A DNA stretch of 26,282 nt from CAZWDL01 sp964632995. Lineage in GTDB: Bacteria; Bacteroidota; Bacteroidia; Chitinophagales; Saprospiraceae. Location: the NCBI GenBank assembly GCA_964632995.1, contig CAZWDL010000105.1, positions 1-26,282 of the forward strand, in the 5' to 3' direction. The position numbers and the translations under genes are program-made. The notes under the pieces were generated by a model, which had not been told where the DNA came from, did not search any database, and worked only from the letters and a program-made list of their open reading frames with translations. Positions 6,972 to 14,818 of this stretch are shown here, piece by piece (the stretch's first letter is position 1; each line of letters starts with the position of its first letter).

Positions 6972-8438
6972 ATGATATCATTGCTGAGCTACGAGGCAAG
7001 AAAAAGCTTGCTGATACTACTCGGATTTCTTACAGGCACCCTGGCTCTGGCCCAAAAGCCGACAAAACTAAAAAAGCAGGCTATTGAAAAAACCGAGACC
7101 CTGCGTCCTCTTATCAACGAAATGTCTCAGGGACTTTGGGATTATTCGGAAACAGCCCTGCTTGAGGAGCAGTCGGCGCAGTTGCTTATCGAAAAACTGC
7201 GTTCCGCCGGGTTCCAAATCAAAGAAAGCGTAGCCGGCATGCCGACGGCGTTTGTTGCCACCTATGGCGAAGGCAGTCCGGTTATCGGTATTCTGGCCGA
7301 ATTTGATGCTCTGCCGGGAGTCGGTAACCAGCCGGTCCCGGAACGCAAATCGCGAACGGACGGCGTTTCTTCCGGTCATGGCTGCGGGCACAACCTCTTC
7401 GGAGCCGCCAGTGTAGGAGGCGCTATTGCTTTAAAGCAACTGATGGAGGAAAAAGGCCTTTCCGGCACCCTCAAACTTTTTGGAACGCCGGCAGAAGAGA
7501 CGGTCGTAGGCAAAGTATACATGGCCAGAGACGGTGTCTTTGAGGGGCTCGACGCGGTGATCGACTGGCACCCCGGCACGGAAAATAAAGTGAAAAATAC
7601 GCCAAGCCTGGCCATGAACAATTTCCAGGTGGAATTCTTCGGCCAGGCCGCCCACGGCGCCGCCGATCCCTGGAACGGCCGCTCTGCACTGGATGCCGTG
7701 GAAATGATGAACTACGGCGTCAACCTGATGCGCGAGCATGTCAAACCCACCACCCGTATCCACTACGTCATCCCCAATGGCGGCGAGGCGCCCAATGTCG
7801 TGCCCGAATACGCCCGCGTGTGGTACTACGTGCGGGATATCAACCGCGAACAGGTGGAACAATACTACCAGCGCATCCTGAAAATTGCCGAAGCAGCAGC
7901 CTTGGCGACGGAAACCACGCACGAGGTGCAGCTAATCACCGGGGTTCACTCCTATTTGCAAAACCGCCCTTTGCAAGAGGCCATCCAGGCCAACCTGGAA
8001 CTCGTAGGCCCGCCGCAATTTACGGAAGCGGAACAGACATTCGGACGCGCCCTGCAGGGCTTTGTGGAAAAAGAAGCACTCGGATTCATCGACACTATCG
8101 CGCTGTTGGCGGATACTCCGCTCCCCGTAAGCGGCGGGTCCACTGATGTCGCCGAGGTCAGCCGCCTGGCCCCTACCGCGGGCTTCCGGGTGGCGACAGC
8201 CGCCTACGGGGTGCCCTGGCATAGCTGGGCGACAACGGCCTGCCACGGTACCGATGCCGGCAAGAAAGCAGCCGTGGTCGCCGCCAAGGTCATCGCCGCT
8301 ACCGGTATTGACCTGTTTACCCGACCGGAATTGTTGGAAAAGGCCAAGGCCTTCTTTGAAGAAGCCACTGGCGGAAACCCCTACCGATCCCCCCTTCCCG
8401 CCGACCAGGCGCCGCCGCTGCCGGGAGGAGGACGGTAG
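6972..8438 (+). CDS. Exported M20-family amidohydrolase, AbgB-like
   Basis: A 488-residue metallohydrolase with an N-terminal signal peptide (hydrophobic core ~12-26, likely cleavage near ALAQ at 25-28). Metal-site motifs of the M20 family are present: GHGCGHN (135-141), PAEE (172-175, catalytic/ligand Glu) and DWHPG (197-201), plus GILAEFDALPG (106-116) where M20 enzymes have the first acidic region. The pattern matches AbgB (p-aminobenzoyl-glutamate hydrolase subunit) more than carboxypeptidase G2, including the SGGSTDVAEVS and VPWHSW segments. AbgB of E. coli is cytoplasmic, so an exported form is a Bacteroidota-type variation and probably hydrolyses amide-linked amino acids in the periplasm. 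The tail is short and Pro-rich. It starts 70 bp after the HAD gene. Confidence 0.85.
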   Translation: MISLLSYEARKSLLILLGFLTGTLALAQKPTKLKKQAIEKTETLRPLINEMSQGLWDYSETALLEEQSAQLLIEKLRSAGFQIKESVAGMPTAFVATYGEGSPVIGILAEFDALPGVGNQPVPERKSRTDGVSSGHGCGHNLFGAASVGGAIALKQLMEEKGLSGTLKLFGTPAEETVVGKVYMARDGVFEGLDAVIDWHPGTENKVKNTPSLAMNNFQVEFFGQAAHGAADPWNGRSALDAVEMMNYGVNLMREHVKPTTRIHYVIPNGGEAPNVVPEYARVWYYVRDINREQVEQYYQRILKIAEAAALATETTHEVQLITGVHSYLQNRPLQEAIQANLELVGPPQFTEAEQTFGRALQGFVEKEALGFIDTIALLADTPLPVSGGSTDVAEVSRLAPTAGFRVATAAYGVPWHSWATTACHGTDAGKKAAVVAAKVIAATGIDLFTRPELLEKAKAFFEEATGGNPYRSPLPADQAPPLPGGGR

Positions 8439-8715
8439 AAGAATTGATGAATGAATAAGAGCCGAAAAAAATATTGGAAGCGATTCGCCACAGCAAGTCG
8501 GAGACCACAGCTTCCTTAGAGCATTCCCGTGCCGACCTTCGCAAGTCCTTTACGCTCGTATCGGAAGGACCGGGGGCCAGGGTGGTGGACCTGGCAGGAA
8601 AAGCGCTTCCTGGTTTTCACCTTCCACCCACTGTCGCTTACCTCCGGGTCGCAAAGCTTCGGCCGGGGAGAAGACAGGTTCGGAATAAAGTCGTACTTTG
8701 CGCACAAAAAGACGC
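8439..8715. other. GC-rich spacer of ~275 bp without a recognised gene
   Basis: Two small hairpins are visible: GGAAGC/GCTTCC at about 8476 and 8511, and CAGGAA-N6-TTCCTG around 8597-8614. Frames on both strands stay open for 60-90 codons, but none starts with a convincing ATG and ribosome site, and their products match nothing I know. I compared the stretch with the hallmark sequences of SRP RNA, RNase P RNA, tmRNA and TPP riboswitches and saw none. It may be a structured RNA, a dispersed repeat or decayed coding sequence. Confidence 0.4.
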
Positions 8716-9648
8716 ATGGCGATACTGTTGGCTGTCACCGACCGCGATGTGACACCGCTACAACAAAAGATCGAAGTATTACTAGAAGAAGAAACAGAGG
8801 TGTGGATATATCCGGACATTCCGGATAAGGAAGAGGTAGAGATGGCCGTCCTTTGGAAGCACCCGGAAGGCCTGCTCCAGCAATTGCCGGAGCTGGAACT
8901 GGTCAGTTCTTTGGGGGCTGGAGTGGAGCATCTGCTCAGTGACCCTGGTTTGCCGGATGATTTGCGCATCACTCGCATTGTTGACGAAGCACTGACTTCT
9001 TCCATGCGCAATTACGTTCTGTTGACAGTGCTCAGCATTCAGCGCAGTTTTCGTTTCATGCTGGAAAACCAGCGAGAGCGCAGCTGGGTCAAGCCCGATC
9101 CGGTAGAGCGGCTGCTTCGCATAGGCATTTTAGGGATGGGGGAACTAGGAGGAGCTATTGCACGTGCGCTCCGCAGCCTGTCTTTCGAAGTGTGGGGGTA
9201 CAGCCGGCAGGCAAAAAAATTAAAAGGCGTCCATTGTATAAGCGCGCAAGATATGACCCCTGCCGATTTTGCCGAACAGGTCAACCTCTTGGTTTGTCTG
9301 TTACCGGCTACTGCAGAAACAAAAGGCATACTCAACCGGGAGCTGTTCTCCCGAATGCCGCCCGGGTCTTTTCTGATCAATGTAGCGCGTGGCGCCCACT
9401 TGTCAGAACCGGATCTGGTGGAGGCCATCAAAAGCGGACAGATAAAAGAGGCTTATCTGGATGTATTTCAGGAGGAGCCACTTCCGCTCAACCACCCATT
9501 CTGGCTCTACCCGGAAATTGTGATCACACCTCATATTGCAAGTGTCACGAATCAGAATAACGCCGCGGCTATTATCGCCGAAAACTACCGCCGGCTAAAA
9601 CAGGAAGAAGCATTGCTGTATGAGGTCAGTCCGGAAAAAGGATACTGA
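8716..9648 (+). CDS. D-isomer-specific 2-hydroxyacid dehydrogenase, GhrA-like
   Basis: A 310-residue NAD(P)-dependent enzyme from ATG 8716; an in-frame ATG at 8698 would add a basic six-residue leader and is less likely. The N-terminal half is the substrate domain (SSLGAGVEHLL at 64-74). The dinucleotide-binding fold follows with GILGMGELGGAIA (137-149). The catalytic triad of the family is present: Arg225 in VARG, Glu254 in QEEPLP and His273 in TPHIAS. The short length and the SSLGAGVEH motif resemble glyoxylate/hydroxypyruvate reductase A (GhrA), which reduces glyoxylate and hydroxypyruvate in the cytoplasm. Substrate preference is inferred only from family resemblance. It is followed by GTGAAGGGTGAGAAG-type repeats. 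Confidence 0.83.
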   Translation: MAILLAVTDRDVTPLQQKIEVLLEEETEVWIYPDIPDKEEVEMAVLWKHPEGLLQQLPELELVSSLGAGVEHLLSDPGLPDDLRITRIVDEALTSSMRNYVLLTVLSIQRSFRFMLENQRERSWVKPDPVERLLRIGILGMGELGGAIARALRSLSFEVWGYSRQAKKLKGVHCISAQDMTPADFAEQVNLLVCLLPATAETKGILNRELFSRMPPGSFLINVARGAHLSEPDLVEAIKSGQIKEAYLDVFQEEPLPLNHPFWLYPEIVITPHIASVTNQNNAAAIIAENYRRLKQEEALLYEVSPEKGY

Positions 9649-9838
9649 AAAGTGAAGGGTGAGAAGTTTGAAATAGATTAGACACGTCGGATTAAAGATT
9701 TTTTTTAATTTTTGTGTATCACTTAACGCTACTGAAACAAGTCGGCTATTGTTATTGTATTCATGCAAGCAATAAGACTTTTTGGAGAAGAGCGATGATC
9801 TGCAAAACGCCAGACATCATTATTATAAAACTTACATC

Positions 9839-11101
9839 TTGAAATTTACTGAATTTAACTTTGAGGACGCACTGCAGGAGGGGCTGGACGCCATGGGCTT
9901 TAAAGACGCTACCCCAGTACAGGAACAAGCCATTCCCCCGCTGATGCAGGGAAAAGACGTAATGGCCTGTGCGCAGACAGGGACCGGAAAGACAGCTGCT
10001 TTTTTACTCCCCATACTAAATGAACTGACTAAGCATCCCAGCGAGGGCATTACCACGCTCATCATTGAGCCGACGCGTGAACTCGCCGTTCAGGTGGATC
10101 AGCAGATCGAAGGGTTCTCTTACTTCACACCAGTAAGTTCTATCCCTATTTACGGGGGTAGGGGCGGCCAGGAAATGGAACAGGAGAAAAGAGCCCTCAA
10201 GCAAGGGGCTCCAATCATTGTTGCAACGCCCGGGCGCCTGCAGGCGCATCTCGACCTGGGCTACGTGAACCTGGATACCATCAAGTATCTTGTATTGGAT
10301 GAAGCCGACCGGATGCTGGACATGGGATTTGCCCCCGCTATCATGAACATCGTTCACAAACTTCCACAGAAAAGGCAGACCCTGCTATTCTCGGCCACCA
10401 TGCCACATCAGATCAGGAAATTTGCCAAGCAAATGCTGAAAGATCCGGTGGAAGTGAATATTGCAGTTTCCAAACCGGCCAAAAACATCCTGCAGGCTGC
10501 TTACGAAGTAGAGGATGAGGGAAAAGTTAAATTGACTGAGCACCTGTTGCAAGGGAAAAAGAATCTGGATCGCGTTCTTATATTTGCGAGCACCAAAAAG
10601 AAGGTGCGGGAGCTGACGACAAACCTGCGCCAGCTGGGGTTAGAAGTCGGTGATGTTTCCTCCGACCTCGAACAGAGCGAGCGGGAAGAACGCCTGAGCA
10701 AATTCAAGAGCGGATCGCTGCCCATCATTGTGGCCACCGACGTACTTTCGCGGGGTATTGATATCCGCGGTATCGATTTAGTGGTCAATTTCGATGTGCC
10801 GCAGGATGCCGAGGACTACGTACACCGCATCGGCCGCACCGCGCGCGCCGAGGCCTCCGGCATCGCCCTGACCTTTATCAATGGGAAAGATCGCCGCCGA
10901 TTTAAGAATATCGAAGAGCTGATAGAAATGGAAGTGCGCAAACTGCCCCTCCCTCCTGAGCTCAAAGCTTTTCATCCTTCCAAAAGCCGCTCCGGCGGCC
11001 GGGGAAGAGCAAGCGGTGGCCGGGGAAGCCGAAAGCACGGAAAAGGCGGTTCACGCTCAGGCCGCAACCGGCACGGTAAGCGAGGCGGAAGGAAAAGTTG
11101 A
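9839..11101 (+). CDS. DEAD-box ATP-dependent RNA helicase
   Basis: A 420-residue helicase. The frame is open from TTG 9782, but homologues begin with an MKF-x-x-FNF segment; the codon at that place is TTG 9839, which I take as the start. No in-frame ATG is available before the Q-motif. Motifs in order: Q-motif ATPVQEQ (24-30), Walker A AQTGTGKT (45-52), PTRELA, TPGR, DEAD (154-157), SAT (185-187), the VATDVLSRGID segment and HRIGRTARA. The last ~45 residues are Gly/Arg/Lys-rich, an RNA-binding tail usual in this group. It unwinds short RNA duplexes, probably in ribosome assembly or mRNA turnover. It is one of two DEAD-box genes in the window. The 190-bp spacer before it contains no other gene. 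Confidence 0.9.
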   Translation: MKFTEFNFEDALQEGLDAMGFKDATPVQEQAIPPLMQGKDVMACAQTGTGKTAAFLLPILNELTKHPSEGITTLIIEPTRELAVQVDQQIEGFSYFTPVSSIPIYGGRGGQEMEQEKRALKQGAPIIVATPGRLQAHLDLGYVNLDTIKYLVLDEADRMLDMGFAPAIMNIVHKLPQKRQTLLFSATMPHQIRKFAKQMLKDPVEVNIAVSKPAKNILQAAYEVEDEGKVKLTEHLLQGKKNLDRVLIFASTKKKVRELTTNLRQLGLEVGDVSSDLEQSEREERLSKFKSGSLPIIVATDVLSRGIDIRGIDLVVNFDVPQDAEDYVHRIGRTARAEASGIALTFINGKDRRRFKNIEELIEMEVRKLPLPPELKAFHPSKSRSGGRGRASGGRGSRKHGKGGSRSGRNRHGKRGGRKS

Positions 11102-11182
11102 CAAAGAATAAACCTTAATTTTTCTTAACCGTTCTCTTTGCAGCATTTTTGCAAAAGATACTGTCAAATGTTCATCTAATCT

Positions 11183-12217
11183 ATGATTGAAACTGAAATC
11201 CAGGAACAACTCAAAAATTGGAAGAAGATTGTCAAGCCTTACCAGAAGCCAAGCACGAAAAAGGCCGTGATTCAACTACTGAACACTTTTCTGCCTTACC
11301 TCGCGCTTTGGGTCTTGATGTATTTTTCCCTGAGCTGGTCCTACTGGATCACCTTCGCACTGGCTTTAGTTAACGGCTTCATTCTAGCCCGAATTTTCAT
11401 TATTCAGCATGACTGCGGCCACATGTCGTTTCTGAAATCCAGAAAATGGAACAAGTTTATCGGTTGGATCTGTAGTTTTTTCAGCACCATTCCCTTTGGC
11501 TACTGGGCCGCCGTGCATAACTTCCACCATGGTCACTCCGGACAGCTGGAATTGCGCGATATCGGTGATGTTCCGATGCTTACTTCCGAAGAGTTTCGGC
11601 AGCGCTCCCCGTTGGGTCGGCTCAGCTACCGGATTTTCCGAACGCCTTTTTTTCTCTTTATCATCGTTCCGCTAGGTTACCTGGTCGGCCCTATGCGCAT
11701 CCCCTTTATCCGGGTTAAAAGCGCCAAAAAGGAGTACCTCTCCATGTTGAAAAACAACATCGTCCTCGTCCTCGTCTATGTAGGTCTTGGATTCCTGCTG
11801 GGCTGGAAGGCTTTTTTCCTGGTACAACTTCCTATCGTAGGGATATTTATGATCATTGCTTTCTGGTTTTTCTACGTGCAACATCAGCACGAGGAAACCT
11901 ACAAACGCTGGAAAGAAAACTGGAGCTTCCTCGTCGCTTCCATCCGCGGCGCCACTTATTACAAACTGCCTAAGGTTTTTCAGTGGCTGAGCGGCAATAT
12001 AGGATTCCACCACATCCACCATCTCAGTGCCCGCATTCCAAATTACAACCTGGAACGCTGCGCCAAGGAAAATCCTATTCTACAGAAATACGTAACTACG
12101 ATGACCTTCCGCGACAGCCTGAAGTGCATTTTCAACAAACTCTGGGACGAACAGGAACAGCGCATGATCACTTTCCGCGAATTCTATCGCCTGGAACGTA
12201 TGCGTACAACGGCTTAG
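11183..12217 (+). CDS. Membrane fatty acid desaturase (omega-6/delta-12 type family)
   Basis: A 344-residue di-iron integral membrane enzyme. The three histidine boxes are present: HDCGH (76-80), HNFHH (112-116) and HHIHH (276-280), with the supporting QHQHEETY (233-240). Hydrophobic segments flank the boxes (about 38-73, 94-110, 152-170, 190-232), matching the four-helix plan with the iron site on the cytoplasmic face. Such enzymes put a double bond in an acyl chain of membrane lipids; the box spacing resembles acyl-lipid delta-12/omega-6 desaturases, but position specificity cannot be read from sequence. The ATG at 11183 is 81 bp after the helicase stop. Helicase and desaturase are both commonly cold-linked, so shared cold regulation is possible (inference). 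Confidence 0.87.
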   Translation: MIETEIQEQLKNWKKIVKPYQKPSTKKAVIQLLNTFLPYLALWVLMYFSLSWSYWITFALALVNGFILARIFIIQHDCGHMSFLKSRKWNKFIGWICSFFSTIPFGYWAAVHNFHHGHSGQLELRDIGDVPMLTSEEFRQRSPLGRLSYRIFRTPFFLFIIVPLGYLVGPMRIPFIRVKSAKKEYLSMLKNNIVLVLVYVGLGFLLGWKAFFLVQLPIVGIFMIIAFWFFYVQHQHEETYKRWKENWSFLVASIRGATYYKLPKVFQWLSGNIGFHHIHHLSARIPNYNLERCAKENPILQKYVTTMTFRDSLKCIFNKLWDEQEQRMITFREFYRLERMRTTA

Positions 12218-12258
12218 TAGAATATCATGAGTCATCCCGAATTCTAATTTAAACTACT

Positions 12259-13401
12259 TCAGGACCTCGGAGAGGCCGCATATATCACTTTATCTTTTAA
12301 CATGCGACCTCTCAAGGTTGGAGCAACCAAATTTGACTGTTTTCTACAAATAGCTGACCTCTCTAGCACTGAGGAATAAAAGTTAGTTGACCCCAATGAG
12401 AAAACGCTTCGCGTTTTCCTCAGCGCACTCGGCGACTCAGCGTGCGGCTCCTCTTCAGCGCAACTGTAGGATTGCTTAGCGAGAAGCAGCTTTTCTTCTG
12501 CCACTCCGAAATAGGGGTCTTGAATGGGAAAACGATGATCTTCACTAACAAAATGCCAGCTTGTGAGAAATTGTAACTGAAGGTTGTTAACCGTCGATCC
12601 TTCTAGGCGCAGATGGGTGTCGCGCCAGTACAAATCGTGCTTTCCGTTGTTCCAGTAGCGGTCATCCAGATTGATGCCGCCCACATACCCAATTTTCCCG
12701 TCGATGACGACGATCTTGCGGTGATTGCGGTAGTTCGCGGAGGCCAGGAAGGCAAAACGCACAGGCATGAAGGTCTGATAGCAAACACCGGCCTGTTTCA
12801 GCCGGCGGGGAATTTTACCAATCCCCGTCGTCCCCAGGCCATCGTCAATGACCCGCACTTCAACCCCGTCCCTCGCTCTTTCTACCAGGATCTCGGTTAT
12901 TGCATTTCCCACATCATCTTCAGTGAGTATGTAATATTCAAGGTGAATATGGTGGCGGGCATTTTTCAGACCTTCAAAAAGCCGTGGAAATTTTTCTTCC
13001 CCATTGAGCAGGAGATCAACACGATTACCGGAAAAAGTAATCCCTTCATGCCGGTTGAAAAGCATCCGGGCCGGTTCCACGAGTCCGCCGTAGGCCGATC
13101 CGAGTTCCTCTAGCCGGCCTCTGAACTCATCCGCTCGTTCTCTCCAGTACTTGTCAATCACCTGCTGATCCTTTTCTTCTTTCAGCCGGAAACGCCGCCG
13201 CTTTCGGTAATCTCTTCCGAAAAAATAAAAAATAATGAGCCCAAGAATGGGTAAGAAAATTAATAACAGTAAGTAGGCCAGTGATTTATTGGGATCTCGG
13301 TTCTCGAAAATTATCGTAAAAATCGCTCCAATGTAAATGGCCGAATATAATAACCAATCCCACTCCCGGTAAAAGGCACTAAAGGTTTCGATGAATTCCA
13401 T
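12259..13401 (-). pseudogene. Cardiolipin synthase-like gene, C-terminal half lost
   Basis: The 380-residue frame starts as a normal bacterial cardiolipin synthase: two N-terminal membrane helices (about 17-31 and 42-61), a basic stretch, then the first phospholipase-D domain with its HKD motif (His227, Lys229, Asp234 in HRKIVVIDG) followed by GYVGGIN. Similarity continues to about residue 310. From there (near base 12470) the sequence turns into a Ser/Arg-rich tail that looks non-coding and spans short repeats and the inverted repeat at 12270-12313. Full-length enzymes are ~480 residues with two HKD motifs, and both are needed for the active site; the second is missing here and nowhere else in the window. 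The product is therefore probably inactive for joining two phosphatidylglycerols. Convergent with the desaturase. Confidence 0.75.
12270..12313. terminator. Inverted repeat between the convergent desaturase and cardiolipin synthase genes
   Basis: Twelve-base arms GAGAGGCCGCAT (12270-12281) and ATGCGACCTCTC (12302-12313) pair at 11 of 12 positions around a 20-nt AT-rich loop. Placed between two convergent genes, it is a plausible bidirectional terminator, though the T-runs are weak. A further partial copy of the GACCTCTC unit occurs at about 12357-12364. The repeat lies inside the 3' tail of the - strand reading frame, which supports the view that this tail is not original coding sequence. Confidence 0.45.
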
Positions 13402-13480
13402 TAAACCGGTTTTAGATCATCTTATAAGATACAGAACTTCTGCGAGGCAAGCTCTTTCCTTCATAGGTTGTTTCGGTTTT

Positions 13481-13514
13481 TGTGAAACCTAATGGTTATT
13501 TTTGCGGTTTCACA
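13481..13514. promoter_or_regulatory. 9-bp perfect inverted repeat upstream of the S1/P1 nuclease
   Basis: Arms TGTGAAACC (13481-13489) and GGTTTCACA (13506-13514) match perfectly around 16 AT-rich bases, 26 bp before the nuclease ATG. The outer TGTGA/TCACA resembles a Crp half-site, but the spacing is too wide for a standard Crp site. It could be an operator or a hairpin in the leader covering the start region. The sequence alone does not decide. Confidence 0.4.
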
Positions 13515-13539
13515 GTGGATTTTTTACAAAAGGAATACG

Positions 13540-14469
13540 ATGAAAAGAACAATAATTGCTGCGATCGCCCTGCTTTACAGCCTTAACCTGAGCGCCTGGT
13601 GGGACCCCGGTCACCTGGTAACCGCGATGATCGCCTACATGCAGCTCGATGAAACGGCCAGGGAGCGAGTGGATGAACTGACTAAAAAGCTTGAGCGGGA
13701 TTATCCCGCCGTGAACCACTTCATTGTCACCGGCGCCTGGCCCGATGATCTCAAGGCCGAAGGGGTGCGCAGCTACGATACCTGGCACTATACCAATATT
13801 CCGTACAAATACGACAACGTAGCCATTCCCGATCAACCGGAGGTGGACATCCTCTGGGCGATCAACGAAGCTGTCGATGTTTTGCGTGACAATCGCTCAC
13901 GCGAAGTCGACAAAGCCCGCCACCTCGGGTTTCTGGTGCACTTCGTCGCCGACATCCATCAGCCGCTGCACAGTACTTCCATGTATACCGACGAGCTACC
14001 CAGCGGCAATCAGGGCGGCAATAAGTTCAATCTTAAAGGCGAATGGCGCAACCTCCACGCACTCTGGGACGACGGCTGCGGCTTCCTCAGCGATTACAAC
14101 GACATCCGGCCCTATGGTGAAGAAAAGCAAGCGCTGAGCCGGCGGGAAATCCGCCGCCTGCAGGATCTGGCCGAATCCCTGGTGCGCGAGTTCCCTAAAG
14201 AAAGCTATTCCGCTGCCGATACCCTCGACCCCGACTTCTGGGCGCTGGAAAGCCATAAACTTGCCGTTCGTTACGGCTATAGCGGCGTCAAGGATCCCGA
14301 CGCTCGTGGTCGCGCCCGCTACCTGCAGCCGGGGGAACAACCGTCCGAATACTATCTGGAACAAGCACAAGAAGTGGTGCGTCGCCAGCTGGTGCTGGCC
14401 GGATACCGCCTGGGGACGCTGCTGAATAACATTTTTGGAGAGCAGAAACCGGATCAAACGGGAAACTGA
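13540..14469 (+). CDS. S1/P1-family zinc nuclease, secreted
   Basis: A 309-residue protein from ATG 13540; the frame extends further upstream, but this Met begins a clean signal peptide (MKR, hydrophobic core to 18). Cleavage after Ala19 exposes Trp20, and that matters because the N-terminal Trp is itself a zinc ligand. All nine ligands of the P1 nuclease tri-zinc site can be placed with matching spacing: Trp20, His25 (DPGH), Asp69 or 70 (WPDD), His83 (WHYTN), His134, Asp138 and His144 (HFVADIHQPLH), then His173 and Asp177 (HALWD). These enzymes degrade single-stranded DNA and RNA and remove 3' phosphates, and serve to gain phosphate and nucleosides outside the cell. It precedes the PhoB/PhoR-like pair by ~350 bp. 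Confidence 0.9.
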   Translation: MKRTIIAAIALLYSLNLSAWWDPGHLVTAMIAYMQLDETARERVDELTKKLERDYPAVNHFIVTGAWPDDLKAEGVRSYDTWHYTNIPYKYDNVAIPDQPEVDILWAINEAVDVLRDNRSREVDKARHLGFLVHFVADIHQPLHSTSMYTDELPSGNQGGNKFNLKGEWRNLHALWDDGCGFLSDYNDIRPYGEEKQALSRREIRRLQDLAESLVREFPKESYSAADTLDPDFWALESHKLAVRYGYSGVKDPDARGRARYLQPGEQPSEYYLEQAQEVVRRQLVLAGYRLGTLLNNIFGEQKPDQTGN

Positions 14470-14678
14470 TGCCTTCAGAAAGAGGCTCTCGGAAAAAAGT
14501 CATCTAAGACTGTGACAGAACCAGGGATAGTCATTAGTCCACAGTCGATGGTCCATTGCGCAACTCCTGCGCATTCCGCACAGACTGTCCTCCCTCCGAC
14601 AATACTCTTTCACCCATTCTGGCCGGGAAGAGCGTTATTTGTATTAGACCTATTCCACTGATGATCAAACCGATATAC
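14470..14678. other. Non-coding spacer after the nuclease
   Basis: No coding frame with family resemblance is present. The stretch holds short loosely repeated words (such as AGTCCACAGTCGATGGTCC near 14539-14557) and a small GCGCAACTCCTGCGC dyad at about 14557-14571. I see no convincing terminator with a T-run. The promoter of the following two-component pair must lie here or in the next features. Confidence 0.4.
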
Positions 14679-14711
14679 TTCTGTGATAATTCTGTGATAA
14701 TTCACGGTTAA
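14679..14711 (+). promoter_or_regulatory. Pho-box-like triple 11-bp direct repeat before the response regulator gene
   Basis: Two identical 11-bp units TTCTGTGATAA (14679-14689 and 14690-14700) are followed by a degenerate third, TTCACGGTTAA (14701-14711). Response regulators of the PhoB/OmpR type bind head-to-tail on 11-bp direct repeats. The E. coli Pho box has CTGTCAT at this period, and CTGTGAT here differs by one base. The site lies ~108 bp before a gene for exactly such a regulator. Autoregulation is therefore likely (inference), and control by phosphate is a hypothesis. Confidence 0.6.
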
Positions 14712-14715
14712 TTTA

Positions 14716-14776
14716 GTAGAGGGTTTGGGGTAGAGGGACGGGACCATCAACTGTCCCTCTACCCTCTACCCTCTAC
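14716..14776. repeat. Long imperfect hairpin made of CCCTCTA-type repeats in the leader
   Basis: Arms of 24 nt (14716-14739 and 14753-14776) pair at about 21 positions around a 13-nt loop. The right arm is built from tandem CCCTCTA heptamers that continue in degenerate form to about 14806. It lies between the Pho-box-like repeat and the start codon, so it would be in the 5' leader of the regulator mRNA if transcription starts near the repeat. It may merely be a member of the intergenic repeat family. Confidence 0.55.
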
Positions 14777-14818
14777 TCTATACCCTCTACCTACCACCCT
14801 ATACCAAAAACCACCCCC

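Noticed and set aside
8630..8715. tRNA-like GGTTCGGAAT word
   Set aside because: No acceptor, D or anticodon stems can be formed around it and no CCA-proximal pairing is seen.
9782..9838. 19-residue N-terminal extension of the DEAD-box helicase from TTG 9782
   Set aside because: The extension has no resemblance to the family start; the TTG at 9839 places the conserved MKF-x-x-FNF beginning correctly.
14753..14806. CRISPR array
   Set aside because: The repeat units are 7-10 bp, degenerate and without spacers of constant length; no cas gene is nearby.
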